Assembly: GCA_963701675.1 (NCBI GenBank)
Contig: OY969623.1
Location: 682,001-746,000, forward strand
Length of the DNA stretch: 64,000 nt
Origin: G963701675 sp963701675
Lineage (GTDB): Bacteria; Planctomycetota; Planctomycetia; Gemmatales; Gemmataceae
Reading direction: 5' to 3'
Shown here piece after piece: positions 45,586-55,635 of the stretch (its first letter is position 1; each line of letters starts with the position of its first letter). The notes under the pieces were generated by a model that had not been told where the DNA came from, made no database searches, and saw only the letters and a program-made list of their open reading frames with translations. The translations under genes and the position numbers were made by a program.

Positions 45586-46623
45586 ATGAGTCCGGCACGT
45601 GCCCTCAAGCTGGTCAACAGTTGGGAAACCATCCGGTTCGAACTGCTTAATACGCGCGTTTCCGAAATGGGCCTGAGAACGGAAGGCTCTCCCATCGAGC
45701 CGTTCATCCGGCGCCTCAATCACGAGCTGGCAGAAAAGGGAGTACGCTTTCGACCGCGGCATTACCTTACCGATAGTTGGGGATGCCCGGACGAAGTTCC
45801 CGTCATCGGCGTTCCGTTCTATCTGGCGGATGAAAGATTGTCTCGAATCGAGGAGGAGCAAACCGGGGAAATCGAGGACGCCTCGTCCATCATGATGCTG
45901 TTGCGGCACGAGGCGGGACATGCGATTAACTATGCATATCGCTTATTTCGAGAACCCGATTGGGTGGATATGTTTGGTCCGTTCTCACGCCCGTACCGGG
46001 ATACGTTTGATCCGAATCCCTTCAGTCGAGAATTCGTTCGGCACATCGTCCATCACCGCCACGGACGAACTTACGCCCAAAAACATCCGGATGAGGATTG
46101 GGCGGAAACGTTTGCCGTCTGGCTGACGCCACGATCTGGATGGCGGCGGCGTTACCGCAACTGGCCCGCCCTACAGAAACTGCGATACGTCGACACCGTG
46201 ATGGACCGATTTCAATCGGTCACGCCGCGGATCCGGCGGCGGAAGCTATGCACCCCGGTTGACGAAATGAACCTTACGCTCGCGGAACACTACGGGCAAC
46301 GTGCCGAGCGTTACCGTGCGGCCGCCCAAGGTTATGTCGACGACAAATTAACGGAGGTGTTTCCGCCGACGAAGGGTGATTCGCTCATTTCGGTCGTCGA
46401 CTTCCTTCGGCGACACAAGACCGCGTTGGTTGAACAGGTGACGCGATGGGCAGGCCTTCCAGACAAGGAAGTGCAAACGCTCCTGGGGAAGTTGTCGGAC
46501 CGAGCCGCGGCCCTCGACCTTTACCTTCCGCGGCGACGCACCACATCGAAACTGGTCGAGATTGCCGCACTGGCCACCGCCTTGGCCATGAACTTTGCCT
46601 ACACCGGCCGGCTTACCGGATAG
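45586..46623 (+). CDS. putative zinc-binding metallopeptidase
   Basis: The 345-aa soluble protein has a HExxH motif (H108, E109, H112 in RHEAGHAINYAY) and a likely third ligand E174 in DEDWAETFAVWL, 62 residues downstream, as in gluzincin-like putative zinc peptidases. The remainder (about 200-345) is helical. No signal peptide is visible. It converges with, and overlaps by 11 bp, an ATP-grasp ligase gene; the physical pairing suggests, but does not prove, a shared peptide or peptidoglycan-related role. Confidence 0.75.
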   Translation: MSPARALKLVNSWETIRFELLNTRVSEMGLRTEGSPIEPFIRRLNHELAEKGVRFRPRHYLTDSWGCPDEVPVIGVPFYLADERLSRIEEEQTGEIEDASSIMMLLRHEAGHAINYAYRLFREPDWVDMFGPFSRPYRDTFDPNPFSREFVRHIVHHRHGRTYAQKHPDEDWAETFAVWLTPRSGWRRRYRNWPALQKLRYVDTVMDRFQSVTPRIRRRKLCTPVDEMNLTLAEHYGQRAERYRAAAQGYVDDKLTEVFPPTKGDSLISVVDFLRRHKTALVEQVTRWAGLPDKEVQTLLGKLSDRAAALDLYLPRRRTTSKLVEIAALATALAMNFAYTGRLTG

Positions 46624-47686
46624 CGGCGGAAACCGCTCGCGGACGCGGCATCGGAAACATTGGCACATCCGGATCGTAAGGAATCGGCTCCAAAGCGACA
46701 TCGACGATCATGTGAAGAAGGTGAGGGTAGGAAATCCCCGCGCACCCGGCAGATCGCGCCAGCCCCATGGCCTCATCGAGGCACGGATTGCAATTCACTT
46801 CGAGCACATACGGTTGGTCGGACTCATCCAAGCGCATATCGACTCGACCATAGCCACGGCCACCAACAGCACGAAAGGCCTGGAGCGCGACGTTCGAGAT
46901 TTGCCGAGCGAGCCCTGGTTCGACATCGGCGGGACATACGACGGAAGTTTTCTGATACTCCGTCGTGTTCTCCAACCACTTCGCGGCATACGACATGATG
47001 GGTGGGATATGCGTAGGAAGCTCTGAGTAGTCGACTTCCGCCAACGGCAGCGCCCGCATACGGTTGCTGCCGATGATACCCACGTTGAACTCCCGCCCGG
47101 GTAAGAACCGCTGCACCAGTGCCGGTTGGTGATAAGTGTGCAGTAGTTCCCGGACCTTGACGCGCAGGGCATTCTTGGAATGAACAACCGAATGCCGGTC
47201 GAGCCCAATCCCCGCGTGTTCTTGACTCGGTTGCACGATGAGCGGGAACTGCCAGGGCTGTCGATCGACGCCGCTGACCGTTTCCAAGAGGGCGGTGTTC
47301 GGAATGGGAACGCCGGCGCCGGCCAGCAAGCTGGCGCACATGAACTTGTAACGAGTCAAGCCGAGTGCCAGGGCGGGGGAGCCGGTGAGGGGAAACCCCA
47401 TCATCCGGACCAAGGCGGCTACGCGCATGTCGTAGAGCGCGCCGTGTTCGACATCGTCGTAAAGATTGAACACGACGTCGGGATTGAGCCGCCGCAGTCG
47501 CCGTTGGAAGCCGAACAGATCGTGGGCCAGCGGGAGCACCGTGACGGTGTTCCCCTGCCGGCGGAGCGAGCGTGACACGAGCCGGATCATGCGCCGCAGA
47601 TCGGCGGTGCTGGCCCGATCCTCCGGCGCCTCGGCGTGCGCGCCCGGAGACGCGTTGTAAACAACCGCAACGTGATAGCGTTTCAT
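46613..47686 (-). CDS. D-alanine--D-alanine-ligase-like ATP-grasp protein
   Basis: The start is placed at ATG 47686 (MKRYHVAVVYNASPG); a GTG 21 bases upstream is the alternative. The 357-aa protein has the ATP-grasp architecture: an N-terminal Rossmann-like part, an ATP-binding middle (WQFPLIVQPSQEHAGIGLD; VQRFLPGREFNVGIIG) and the metal-binding end GRVDMRLDESDQPYVLEVN followed by NPCLDE. It is related to Ddl but diverged, so it may ligate other amino acids or peptides. It lies tail-to-tail with a putative zinc peptidase. Confidence 0.82.
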   Translation of the reverse strand: MKRYHVAVVYNASPGAHAEAPEDRASTADLRRMIRLVSRSLRRQGNTVTVLPLAHDLFGFQRRLRRLNPDVVFNLYDDVEHGALYDMRVAALVRMMGFPLTGSPALALGLTRYKFMCASLLAGAGVPIPNTALLETVSGVDRQPWQFPLIVQPSQEHAGIGLDRHSVVHSKNALRVKVRELLHTYHQPALVQRFLPGREFNVGIIGSNRMRALPLAEVDYSELPTHIPPIMSYAAKWLENTTEYQKTSVVCPADVEPGLARQISNVALQAFRAVGGRGYGRVDMRLDESDQPYVLEVNCNPCLDEAMGLARSAGCAGISYPHLLHMIVDVALEPIPYDPDVPMFPMPRPRAVSAAIR

Positions 47687-47957
47687 GAGACGTCGACCTC
47701 GAGCCACGGATTCTCGAGCAGACTAATTATGGAGCGCTCATCGGTTGCGTCGGCGACCCATCGCCGTTCTCATCGGTGTAATTTGATTGTATGGGCTTTC
47801 GTTTCATTGTGGACTCATGTGGCGAGTGACGTATGCATGTCACAGCTCACTCAGGATCATCACACAAGAATACATCATCTGTCGAACATTGGATGAAAGG
47901 CTTGTAACGAAAACGAACATTGAATCGATTGGAACAATGGGAGCACGAGCTCAAACG
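47687..47957. other. intergenic region, no gene recognised
   Basis: These 271 bases sit between the ATP-grasp gene and the end of the pyrophosphatase gene, both on the minus strand. They are richer in A/T than the flanking genes and probably carry the ATP-grasp promoter. I see no specific site. Confidence 0.35.
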
Positions 47958-48554
47958 CTATCTTGACCCTTGCTCGCGAAATCCGCGCCGGCGAAGTTCG
48001 CTGTAACGCGCCAGTGCGTCTTCAATCACGGGAAGGCTCGAAGCCGCGGGTTGAATCTCATCGATCTCGACCGCCTTGCCTTCGAGCGTCTTGTAATCGA
48101 GAAAGAAGCGACGCAGCAGGCTGAGCCGATGGTGCGGCAGCTCGCTCGCTTCGCGGAAGCTGTTGTACTCCGGATCGTCGATGGCAACCGCCAGCACTTT
48201 GTGGTCCTTCTTCCCACTATCCACCATCGTCATGATGCCGATGGATTGCGCCTGCACCAAAGTTAACGGCGCCATCGCCTCCTGGCACAGCACCAAGACA
48301 TCGAGCGGATCGTCATCCTCCGCATAAGTCTGCGGAATAAACCCGTAGTTGGCTGGGTAGTACACGGCCGAGTAGAGAACGCGATCGAGCCGAAGCAAAC
48401 CGGTCACTTTATCCAGCTCGTACTTGATACTCGATCCCATGGGGATCTCGATGACGACGGTAAATTCCGCGGGTAGTCGTTCACCGGGTGTCACGTCATG
48501 CCAGGCGTGCGTCATGGAGTCGCACCATTTCGTTGATTGGGGGGACTGGTTCAT
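47958..48554 (-). CDS. ppa: inorganic pyrophosphatase (family I)
   Basis: ATG 48554 is preferred; a longer frame reaches 48599 without added homology. The 198-aa enzyme has the family I active site: VVIEIP and the K44/E46 pair in SSIKYELDK, PANYGFIP, and the metal-binding DxDPxD (D80, D82, D85 in EDDDPLDVLV), plus DSGKKDHKVLAV downstream. It hydrolyses pyrophosphate to phosphate, driving biosynthetic reactions in the cytoplasm. Length matches the family. Confidence 0.95.
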   Translation of the reverse strand: MNQSPQSTKWCDSMTHAWHDVTPGERLPAEFTVVIEIPMGSSIKYELDKVTGLLRLDRVLYSAVYYPANYGFIPQTYAEDDDPLDVLVLCQEAMAPLTLVQAQSIGIMTMVDSGKKDHKVLAVAIDDPEYNSFREASELPHHRLSLLRRFFLDYKTLEGKAVEIDEIQPAASSLPVIEDALARYSELRRRGFREQGSR

Positions 48555-48902
48555 GGTTAGTGTATGGTGAACAAGGCGGCATAGGCGTCGAACCCGCACG
48601 GACCGACCTTAAATTCGACGCCGGCGTGCTGGATGATCAGTTTTGTGTTGACCCACCCCCCGGTGGCTTCGCATAATAATCCCATCACACGAACCGGAAA
48701 AATCGGTCGCGCGTGACACCGTTGTTTCCCAGCGTTGGGGAAGAACGGTAGGTCATGGAAGACCTGAGCGATTCAATAACATTGTTTTAATAAACGAGGT
48801 CCGCAGCTTCCCGGGCAATCAGCCGTGTGCGAGGTGGCCGGAAGGTCTGCGGGGGCGAACACCAACCGACGGATTTGCGCACCATCCAACCTGATTGTCG
48901 TT
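48555..48902. other. intergenic region, no gene recognised
   Basis: About 350 bases upstream of ppa on the minus strand and upstream of rny on the plus strand. Promoters for both directions are expected. I see no strong hairpin or convincing small gene. Confidence 0.35.
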
Positions 48903-49154
48903 ATGGTCATACTTTTATTTTGGGTTAGTCTGGTGCTTGTGGGAGTAGCGGGGGTCCTCTGGGTTCAGCGGACTCCGCGCGGCAAGTGGATTCTTGTAGC
49001 ACGGGTTCCGGCGCTCGCTCGGCGACCCGTCCGGCAGCGGACTGACGAAACCGTACCGTCATTGACCTTGAGCCCGTCTGAAGCGGGCCGCTGGCAACCG
49101 TGGACTTCCTCCTTGGTTGTGACGAGGCCGGTGCGGCACATCCCTGCCAAGTGA
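48903..49154 (+). CDS. possible small single-helix membrane protein
   Basis: An 83-residue frame from ATG 48903 begins with a strong hydrophobic helix (MVILLFWVSLVLVGVAGVLW) followed by a basic stretch (RTPRGKW) and a polar tail. The helix-plus-basic layout argues for a real type I-like small membrane protein. No good Shine-Dalgarno is visible and no family is recognised. An in-frame start 78 bases upstream is possible. Confidence 0.35.
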   Translation: MVILLFWVSLVLVGVAGVLWVQRTPRGKWILVARVPALARRPVRQRTDETVPSLTLSPSEAGRWQPWTSSLVVTRPVRHIPAK

Positions 49155-49378
49155 CGGACCGAGTGGCGCACTGACAACAGGCCGAACGCCCGAACCTGTC
49201 GGACTTATTGCCGTTGTTGCGGGTTGGATTTGTCCTTCCGCGCCTGCCGATCTGACTATCCGGTGACAATCCCATGTCATCCGTCCGTCCACCATACCAT
49301 CCACGCCTTGGCGTGTGAATGCGTCCGTTTCGTCACGCTGCAACCGGTTGCCTGCGGCCTCGAAGAAAGGTTGGCCGT

Positions 49379-50944
49379 ATGGACCCGCTCTTATGCGTGG
49401 TGTTCATAATCTCGGCCGCGGTATTGGGACTAGTCCTTGGATACGGAGGCGCTCGACTGCAAGACCGCTTCCGGCTTTCGAGTGCTCAAAGCCGCGTCGC
49501 TGAACTTACCACACACGCCCAAAAAGAAGCTGAAAACATTCGCAAAGAATCCGAACTGCGGGTCAAGGACGACTTTATGCAGAAGCGTGAGGAGTTCAAC
49601 CGCGAAACGGAAAAGGCCCGTAACGAGTTGCGCGAGCAAGAGCGCCGCCTGGAAAAACGCGAAGACGGTATTGAACAAAAGCAGCAGCATCTGACCAAGA
49701 AGGAACGGGTGCTGGAGAACAGCCAGCGGAAGCTGCATGAACGCCGCGACCAGGTCGAGAAACGCGGACAAGAACTCGACGAGCTGTTCCAGGTTCAAAC
49801 CCAGAAGCTTCACGAAATCAGCGGCCTGAATCGGGACGATGCTGAGAAGTTACTGCTGGAACGCCTGGAGAAAGTGCTTTCAGACGAAGTCGCCGGCCGC
49901 ATTCAACGGCATGAAGAACGCCTTCGTACAGTCGCCGAAGAAAAAGCGCGGGCTATCGTGGCGACGGCCATCGGCCGTTACGCCGCGGAACACACGGCAG
50001 CGAGCACGGTCAGCACTGTCGATATTCCGAGCGACGACATGAAAGGGCGGATCATCGGCCGTGAAGGTCGAAACATCCGCACGTTCGAGAAATGCACGGG
50101 CGTCGACGTGATTGTCGACGATACACCCGGCGTCGTGGTGGTTAGTGCGTTCGATAATGTCCGTCGGGAGACGGCAAAGCTGGCGTTGACCAAGCTCATT
50201 CAAGATGGGCGCATACACCCATCCCGAATCGAAGAGGTCGTGAAAGAAACCCAAGAAGAAATGGAGCGGCACATCTCGGAGATCGGCAAACGCGCCGTGA
50301 TGGAGGCCAGCATCGGTCCACTGCATGATAAGATGATCCACCTGCTGGGTCGCTTGCGATTTCGTACGAGCTACAGCCAGAATGTGCTCAACCACAGCCT
50401 GGAGGTCGCCCATTTGTGCGGCATGATAGCCGATGAAATGGGGCTGAACGGGCAGCTGGCTCGACGTTGCGGCCTCCTGCATGACATTGGCAAAGCGGCC
50501 GATCACGAAATGGAGGGCGGACATCCGAAAATCGGCGCGGAGTTAGCCAAGCGATACGGCGAACAGAGCAAGGAGGTGCTGCACGCAATCTTGGGACATC
50601 ACGACGACATCACCGTGGACCACATCTACACGGTGCTCGTCGCCGCCGCCGATGCCATCAGTGCAGCTCGACCCGGCGCTCGACGGGAAACACTTGAAAA
50701 GTACGTCAAGCGATTGGAGGAACTAGAGGCCGTCGCTTCGGGATTCCCCGGCATTGAACACGCTTACGCCATCCAAGCCGGGCGAGAAGTTCGAATCATC
50801 GCCAACGCTGCCCAGCTCAGTGACAGCGATTCCGTTCGTACTTGCAGAGAGATAGCAAAGGCGATTGAGCAACAATTGAACTACCCCGGAGAGATAAAGG
50901 TCACCGTGGTCCGCGAAACGCGCTCTGTGGAGTTTGCACGCTGA
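49379..50944 (+). CDS. rny: ribonuclease Y
   Basis: The ATG at 49379 follows GAAAGG by 8 nt. The 521-aa protein matches RNase Y throughout: one N-terminal transmembrane helix (about 5-24), a long coiled coil (about 30-165), a KH RNA-binding domain (GRIIGREGRN at 223-232) and an HD endonuclease domain with H368-D369 in LLHDIGKA. It is a membrane-bound endoribonuclease that initiates mRNA decay. The next gene is ymdB, 13 bp downstream, an arrangement known from many bacteria. Confidence 0.96.
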   Translation: MDPLLCVVFIISAAVLGLVLGYGGARLQDRFRLSSAQSRVAELTTHAQKEAENIRKESELRVKDDFMQKREEFNRETEKARNELREQERRLEKREDGIEQKQQHLTKKERVLENSQRKLHERRDQVEKRGQELDELFQVQTQKLHEISGLNRDDAEKLLLERLEKVLSDEVAGRIQRHEERLRTVAEEKARAIVATAIGRYAAEHTAASTVSTVDIPSDDMKGRIIGREGRNIRTFEKCTGVDVIVDDTPGVVVVSAFDNVRRETAKLALTKLIQDGRIHPSRIEEVVKETQEEMERHISEIGKRAVMEASIGPLHDKMIHLLGRLRFRTSYSQNVLNHSLEVAHLCGMIADEMGLNGQLARRCGLLHDIGKAADHEMEGGHPKIGAELAKRYGEQSKEVLHAILGHHDDITVDHIYTVLVAAADAISAARPGARRETLEKYVKRLEELEAVASGFPGIEHAYAIQAGREVRIIANAAQLSDSDSVRTCREIAKAIEQQLNYPGEIKVTVVRETRSVEFAR

Positions 50945-50957
50945 CGAGCAGTTGCTT

Positions 50958-51791
50958 ATGCGCATACTATTCATCGGCGATGTGGTAGGACCACCCGGAG
51001 TAACGCTCCTCAAGAAGTCGCTGCGGGCGCTGATCGCCCGTGAAGCGATCGACCTGGTGATTGCCAATGCTGAAAACGCTTCCGGTGGATCCGGAATCAC
51101 ACCGAGTATTTATCGGCAACTGCGCTCAGCCGGTGTCGATCTGGTGACTTTAGGCGATCACATCTACAGGAAAGCCGAGATCATTGCCACGCTTCAATCC
51201 GACGAGCACATTTGCAAGCCGGCGAATTATCCCGCCGACGCACCCGGCAAGGAGTGTGCGATCGCCACGGCGCGCAGCGGTGAATCTGTCGCCGTGTTCT
51301 TGATCATGGGCCGCACATTCATGCGGCCAGTCGATTGTCCTTTTCGGGCGGCGGACCGCGTTCTCAAAGAGCTCGACGGGCGGGTGCGCTGCATCGTGGC
51401 GGATGCCCATGCCGAAGCGACCGGCGACAAGTACCTGCTGGGGCACTATCTCAAGGGTCGGGTCAGCGCCGTCATCGGCACGCACACTCATGTGCAGACA
51501 GCCGATGAACAGATCCTCGATGGCGGAACCGCCTTCATTAGCGACGTTGGCATGACGGGGCCCTACCAAAGCATACTCGGCCGGCGAGTCGATCGAGTTC
51601 TTCACACCATTACGACCTTCGTGCCAACGGCATTCGATGTTGCGACCGACGATGTCCGGCTAGGGGGCGCCATCGTCGACGTAGATGAGACTGGGCGGGC
51701 CGGCGCCATTCGGCGCGTCATGCTGACGGAATCGGAGCTCACCGCCATGACGGTCGAGAAGCCGGCCACGGCGGCCGACACGGCAACTTAG
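50958..51791 (+). CDS. ymdB: YmdB-family metallophosphoesterase (TIGR00282)
   Basis: The ATG at 50958 opens the conserved MRILFIGDVVGPPG. The 277-aa protein carries the dimetal phosphoesterase motifs: GDVVG, NAENASGG, LGDHIY and IGTHTHVQTAD. YmdB proteins hydrolyse 2',3'-cyclic nucleotides and influence RNase Y-linked regulation in Bacillus. Adjacency to rny supports a common role in RNA metabolism. Length matches the family. Confidence 0.94.
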   Translation: MRILFIGDVVGPPGVTLLKKSLRALIAREAIDLVIANAENASGGSGITPSIYRQLRSAGVDLVTLGDHIYRKAEIIATLQSDEHICKPANYPADAPGKECAIATARSGESVAVFLIMGRTFMRPVDCPFRAADRVLKELDGRVRCIVADAHAEATGDKYLLGHYLKGRVSAVIGTHTHVQTADEQILDGGTAFISDVGMTGPYQSILGRRVDRVLHTITTFVPTAFDVATDDVRLGGAIVDVDETGRAGAIRRVMLTESELTAMTVEKPATAADTAT

Positions 51792-51909
51792 TCAAACTAG
51801 GCTGTTCAACAAGTCTTCCGTTCCCCAATTCCTCTATTACTCGGCACGGTATCTTTTTACGCTATCGCGCTTCGATCTTCGTCGCTCCCGTCTGGTGAAA
51901 GGATTCTCC

Positions 51910-52806
51910 ATGCAGGGACGTTGCGGTGGCGTCATTTTTCCGCTGTGGCTTGCGGTCGGCTTCGCCGCATCCGGATGTATAAGTCCCGACGAGCGGCAGG
52001 CCGAGGAACCGTGTTCGCCGATCAAACAAGCCTCAGCCGAAGTGCCTTTTCCAAAGCCAGGCGAAATGGACAAACCGCGGCCCGCTGGCGCGAACCCCAT
52101 TGAACTTGGGGATCCAAAGCTTCGGCTACGTGAGTTGCACAACGCGGCCGTGGCACGTTACTCAGACATTGATTCTTACATTGCTCGACTTCGACGCCGT
52201 GAACAAAACAAGGGTAAGGACGGACCCGAAGAAGTCATCCTCTTCAAGTTTCGCAAACAACCGACGAGTGTGTATTTCAAGTTTCTGGGAACGCAAAGCC
52301 AGGGACGCGAGGTCGTCTATGTCGACGGGAAGCATGGCAACGAGATCCACACCTTGCTCGCGGCCGGGGATGTGCCGCTCATGCCTGCCGGGAAGCGCAT
52401 GTCGTTCCCCATCGACAGCATTCTGGTCCGCTCCGCGAGCCGCCACTCCATCACCGACGCCGGCATCGGCGAAATCATCGCCCGCTGCGGAAAACTACTC
52501 GAAGCCTCCGAAAGAGGAGACACCTCCATTGGCAACATTCGTTATCTCGGCCCGGTGAAAAGACCGGAGTTCGTCACGCTGCTTGAATCCGTGGAGCACG
52601 AAATCCCGACCGGGCGAGAGAAGGAACTTCCGCGCGGTGGAAAGCGGTGGGTCATGTTCGACCCCGAGATCCAGTTACCGGTGTTGATCGTCACGCATGA
52701 CCACACGGGCCATGAGGTCGAGTATTACTGCTACGACCGCATTGAGTTTCCGGTGAAGCTCGACGACGCGGATTTTGACCCCGAAATCCTGTGGCCGAAA
52801 CGTTAG
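51910..52806 (+). CDS. DUF1571 lipoprotein
   Basis: The start is taken at ATG 51910, 6 nt after AAAGGA; a GTG at 51895 is possible. The 298-aa product has a signal peptide with lipobox ASGC at about residue 22, so it should be a lipoprotein. The body matches DUF1571 in layout (RLRRREQNKGKDGPEEVILFK early, then a CYDRIEFP-like end). DUF1571 is common in Planctomycetes and its function is unknown; the fold may resemble LolA-like lipid binders. It stands alone. Confidence 0.78.
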   Translation: MQGRCGGVIFPLWLAVGFAASGCISPDERQAEEPCSPIKQASAEVPFPKPGEMDKPRPAGANPIELGDPKLRLRELHNAAVARYSDIDSYIARLRRREQNKGKDGPEEVILFKFRKQPTSVYFKFLGTQSQGREVVYVDGKHGNEIHTLLAAGDVPLMPAGKRMSFPIDSILVRSASRHSITDAGIGEIIARCGKLLEASERGDTSIGNIRYLGPVKRPEFVTLLESVEHEIPTGREKELPRGGKRWVMFDPEIQLPVLIVTHDHTGHEVEYYCYDRIEFPVKLDDADFDPEILWPKR

Positions 52807-53037
52807 GCTCACTGCCAGATTGACAGCGGCTTTGGTTTCGTGGGGCAGGCGTAAGTTTTTTCTTGTATTCGCCCAAGCCGAAACCAATGATATGGTATGC
52901 GGTTAGAGCGACGGTTCTCCGTGGCACTCCTCTGGTATGCGATTTGCTCCCGGCCTTTCCAGGATAGGAAGGCCAAATGCCTTTATCGATCCCGCCGCCA
53001 ACCGCATAGTGGGGGAGTTGGCAGTTAGGGTAGCGGC
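52807..53037. other. intergenic region with a small hairpin
   Basis: The gap contains the short inverted repeat GGCCTTTC/GGAAGGCC (52952-52974, one T-G pair), too weak to call a terminator. No gene is seen. Confidence 0.35.
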
Positions 53038-53448
53038 ATGATAGCACTCAAGAAACGCAGACCATACTCGATCCTGATCGCGGACGACGATAGCGGTTGC
53101 CGCGAAACCTTGCGCGACATCGTCGAACCGGAAGGCTACCGGACTTTGCTGGCCACCTCCGGCGAGGAAGCGCTGGATATCCTGCGCCAGGAGTCAGTCC
53201 ATCTCGTCATGCTCGACATGCAGATGCCGCGCATGACCGGCCTTGAAACGATCCAGCTGGTACGGCAAATTAACGCGATTCTCCCGTGCGTCTTGGTGAC
53301 GGCGGATGCCACCGAACGGTTGATGCAGCAGGCGCTGCGGGCCAGGGCTTTCAGCGTAATTGCCAAGCCGGTGAGCAAAAACGTCGTACTCTATACCGTA
53401 GTCCGCGCGCTGGTTCAGGTGTATGATTCAGGCGGCGAAACCACGTGA
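53038..53448 (+). CDS. stand-alone CheY-like response regulator
   Basis: This 136-aa protein is a single receiver domain: acidic residues D16-D18 (ADDD), phospho-acceptor D60 in VMLDMQMPRM, T88 in LVTAD and K110 in VIAKP. There is no output domain, so it acts through protein partners. No histidine kinase is adjacent. The groES gene follows 43 bases later. Confidence 0.92.
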   Translation: MIALKKRRPYSILIADDDSGCRETLRDIVEPEGYRTLLATSGEEALDILRQESVHLVMLDMQMPRMTGLETIQLVRQINAILPCVLVTADATERLMQQALRARAFSVIAKPVSKNVVLYTVVRALVQVYDSGGETT

Positions 53449-53491
53449 TGGTACGGCCGATTTCACGACCTCTTTGAAGGAGTTCCAGGGC

Positions 53492-53779
53492 ATGAAAGTG
53501 GTACCGCTCAACGACAAGCTTGTGGTCAAACGTCTCGAAGCCGAGGACAAGACGGCCGGTGGCATCGTCCTACCGGACACCGCCAAGGAAAAACCGAAGC
53601 AAGGCAAGGTGCTGAGCCTCGGCGACGGCAAACTATTGGAGAATGGCAAGCGCGCATCGTTTCAAGTCAAGGAAGGCGACCGCGTATTGTTCACCTCCTA
53701 CGCCGGCAATGAAGTGACGGTCGACGGCGAAGAATATCTCATCATGACCGAGGAAGATGTCCTCGCAGTGTTGGATTAA
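53492..53779 (+). CDS. groES: co-chaperonin GroES
   Basis: The ATG at 53492 has GAAGGAG upstream at 9 nt, giving the expected 95-aa length; a longer frame overlaps the response regulator and is not used. It shows the GroES core: MKVVPLNDKLVVKRLEAEDKT at the N terminus with the mobile loop TAGGIVLPDTAKEKP, and EEYLIMTEEDVLAVLD at the C terminus. It caps GroEL during folding. No groEL lies within the window downstream; a terminator follows directly. Confidence 0.95.
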   Translation: MKVVPLNDKLVVKRLEAEDKTAGGIVLPDTAKEKPKQGKVLSLGDGKLLENGKRASFQVKEGDRVLFTSYAGNEVTVDGEEYLIMTEEDVLAVLD

Positions 53780-53788
53780 CGATTTTTC

Positions 53789-53829
53789 GCCGCTTGCGGC
53801 TTAGCGCTCGACGCTACGCCGCAAGCGGC
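53789..53829 (+). terminator. intrinsic terminator built from the dispersed 18-mer hairpin
   Basis: An 18-bp stem with one mismatch (GCCGCTTGCGGCTTAGCG and its complement) encloses CTCGA. It lies 10 bases past the groES stop and is followed by TCAATTTTT on the plus strand, so it is a good intrinsic terminator for groES. It abuts the stop codon of the convergent membrane-protein gene. The same arm sequence recurs at 7844 and 62843. Confidence 0.82.
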
Positions 53830-54699
53830 TCAATTTTTGACCGTCTGCCTTTCGACGAGCTGGGGCACTTCTTCATCTACCGCCAAACCGGTTGCAAACT
53901 GAAGGTCATTCATCGTGCGTTCGGTTTGAACCATACTGTCGGCAACCTGATCCACCTGGCTCGAAATGAAATCGGGCTCCTGGCGATTGATGGCCAATTC
54001 ACTCAGTGAACGAATCTTGTTTTCCAGGCGCTCGATTTCAAGTTCCACCAACTCGCTGTTGTCGCGGGCTTTCTGAAAGTTTGCCAGGCGGGCCCGCGAT
54101 GTTTCCAGATTGTCTTCCAGCGACTTCCGCATTCGGTGGCGCTGCGGATCGTCGCTTGCAGGAAGCGCTTGGAGCCTGGTTTCCAGGTTTTGGATGTCTT
54201 GCTTGATCTGAGTGCCGCTCGTCTGCTGCGAGAATCTTTCGAGCGAATGTTGCGTGAACAAAAGTCGAAGGTAAATCCACAGCAGCCGGTCAAGCCCGCT
54301 CAACTGTATTCTCTCCAGCGGCAACGGGTCGCCGGCATGATCCGGATCGCGAATCGCGGTAGCGATCTGGCGCAACTCCATGCAACGCGACCGAAGCAAT
54401 TCGAACCTTTGCACGGTTTTGCTCGGCAACGATGCCAAGATTCGCTGGAGAGCTTGCTCCGGTTTTTCGGATTGCACTTCTCGTTGGGCTTTGGCTTCCT
54501 GGGCATCGACGGAGCGTTGAAATTTCGGGTGCGTCCCCAGAAAGCCGAGATAAGCAAACTCCCCGGCAAGCACGAGTGGAGCAATGACCTGCCAGGCGCT
54601 ACCACCGAAAGCTGCATCGACGAAGGCAACGGCCATGCCGCCGCCGAACGCCAGCAGGTTCCAATGATAAAGAAACGCCGTTTTGAGATACTTGCGCAA
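53830..54699 (-). CDS. two-helix membrane protein with coiled coil, last gene of PspA-ABC operon
   Basis: This 289-aa protein starts with TTG at 54699, 9 nt after GGGAGG. Two hydrophobic segments (about residues 15-32 and 36-54) are followed by a long helical, coiled-coil-rich cytoplasmic part (about 60-275). No family is recognised. It follows the ABC ATPase gene by 18 bp as the eighth gene of a compact operon, so a structural role with that system is inferred. Confidence 0.65.
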   Translation of the reverse strand: MRKYLKTAFLYHWNLLAFGGGMAVAFVDAAFGGSAWQVIAPLVLAGEFAYLGFLGTHPKFQRSVDAQEAKAQREVQSEKPEQALQRILASLPSKTVQRFELLRSRCMELRQIATAIRDPDHAGDPLPLERIQLSGLDRLLWIYLRLLFTQHSLERFSQQTSGTQIKQDIQNLETRLQALPASDDPQRHRMRKSLEDNLETSRARLANFQKARDNSELVELEIERLENKIRSLSELAINRQEPDFISSQVDQVADSMVQTERTMNDLQFATGLAVDEEVPQLVERQTVKN

Positions 54700-54717
54700 C
54701 CCGGCTAACCTCCCAGA

Positions 54718-55631
<914 letters not shown>

Positions 55632-55635
<4 letters not shown>

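Noticed and set aside
47636..47896. Plus-strand frame of 86 codons near the start of the ATP-grasp gene
   Set aside because: No ribosome site, no recognisable content, and overlap with the 5' end of a convincing gene.
52952..52974. Short hairpin downstream of the DUF1571 gene considered as a terminator
   Set aside because: Only eight pairs with a wobble, about 145 bases past the stop and without a T-tract.
53423..53491. Longer groES start overlapping the response regulator
   Set aside because: The extra residues do not match GroES, whereas ATG 53492 has a good ribosome site and gives the normal length.
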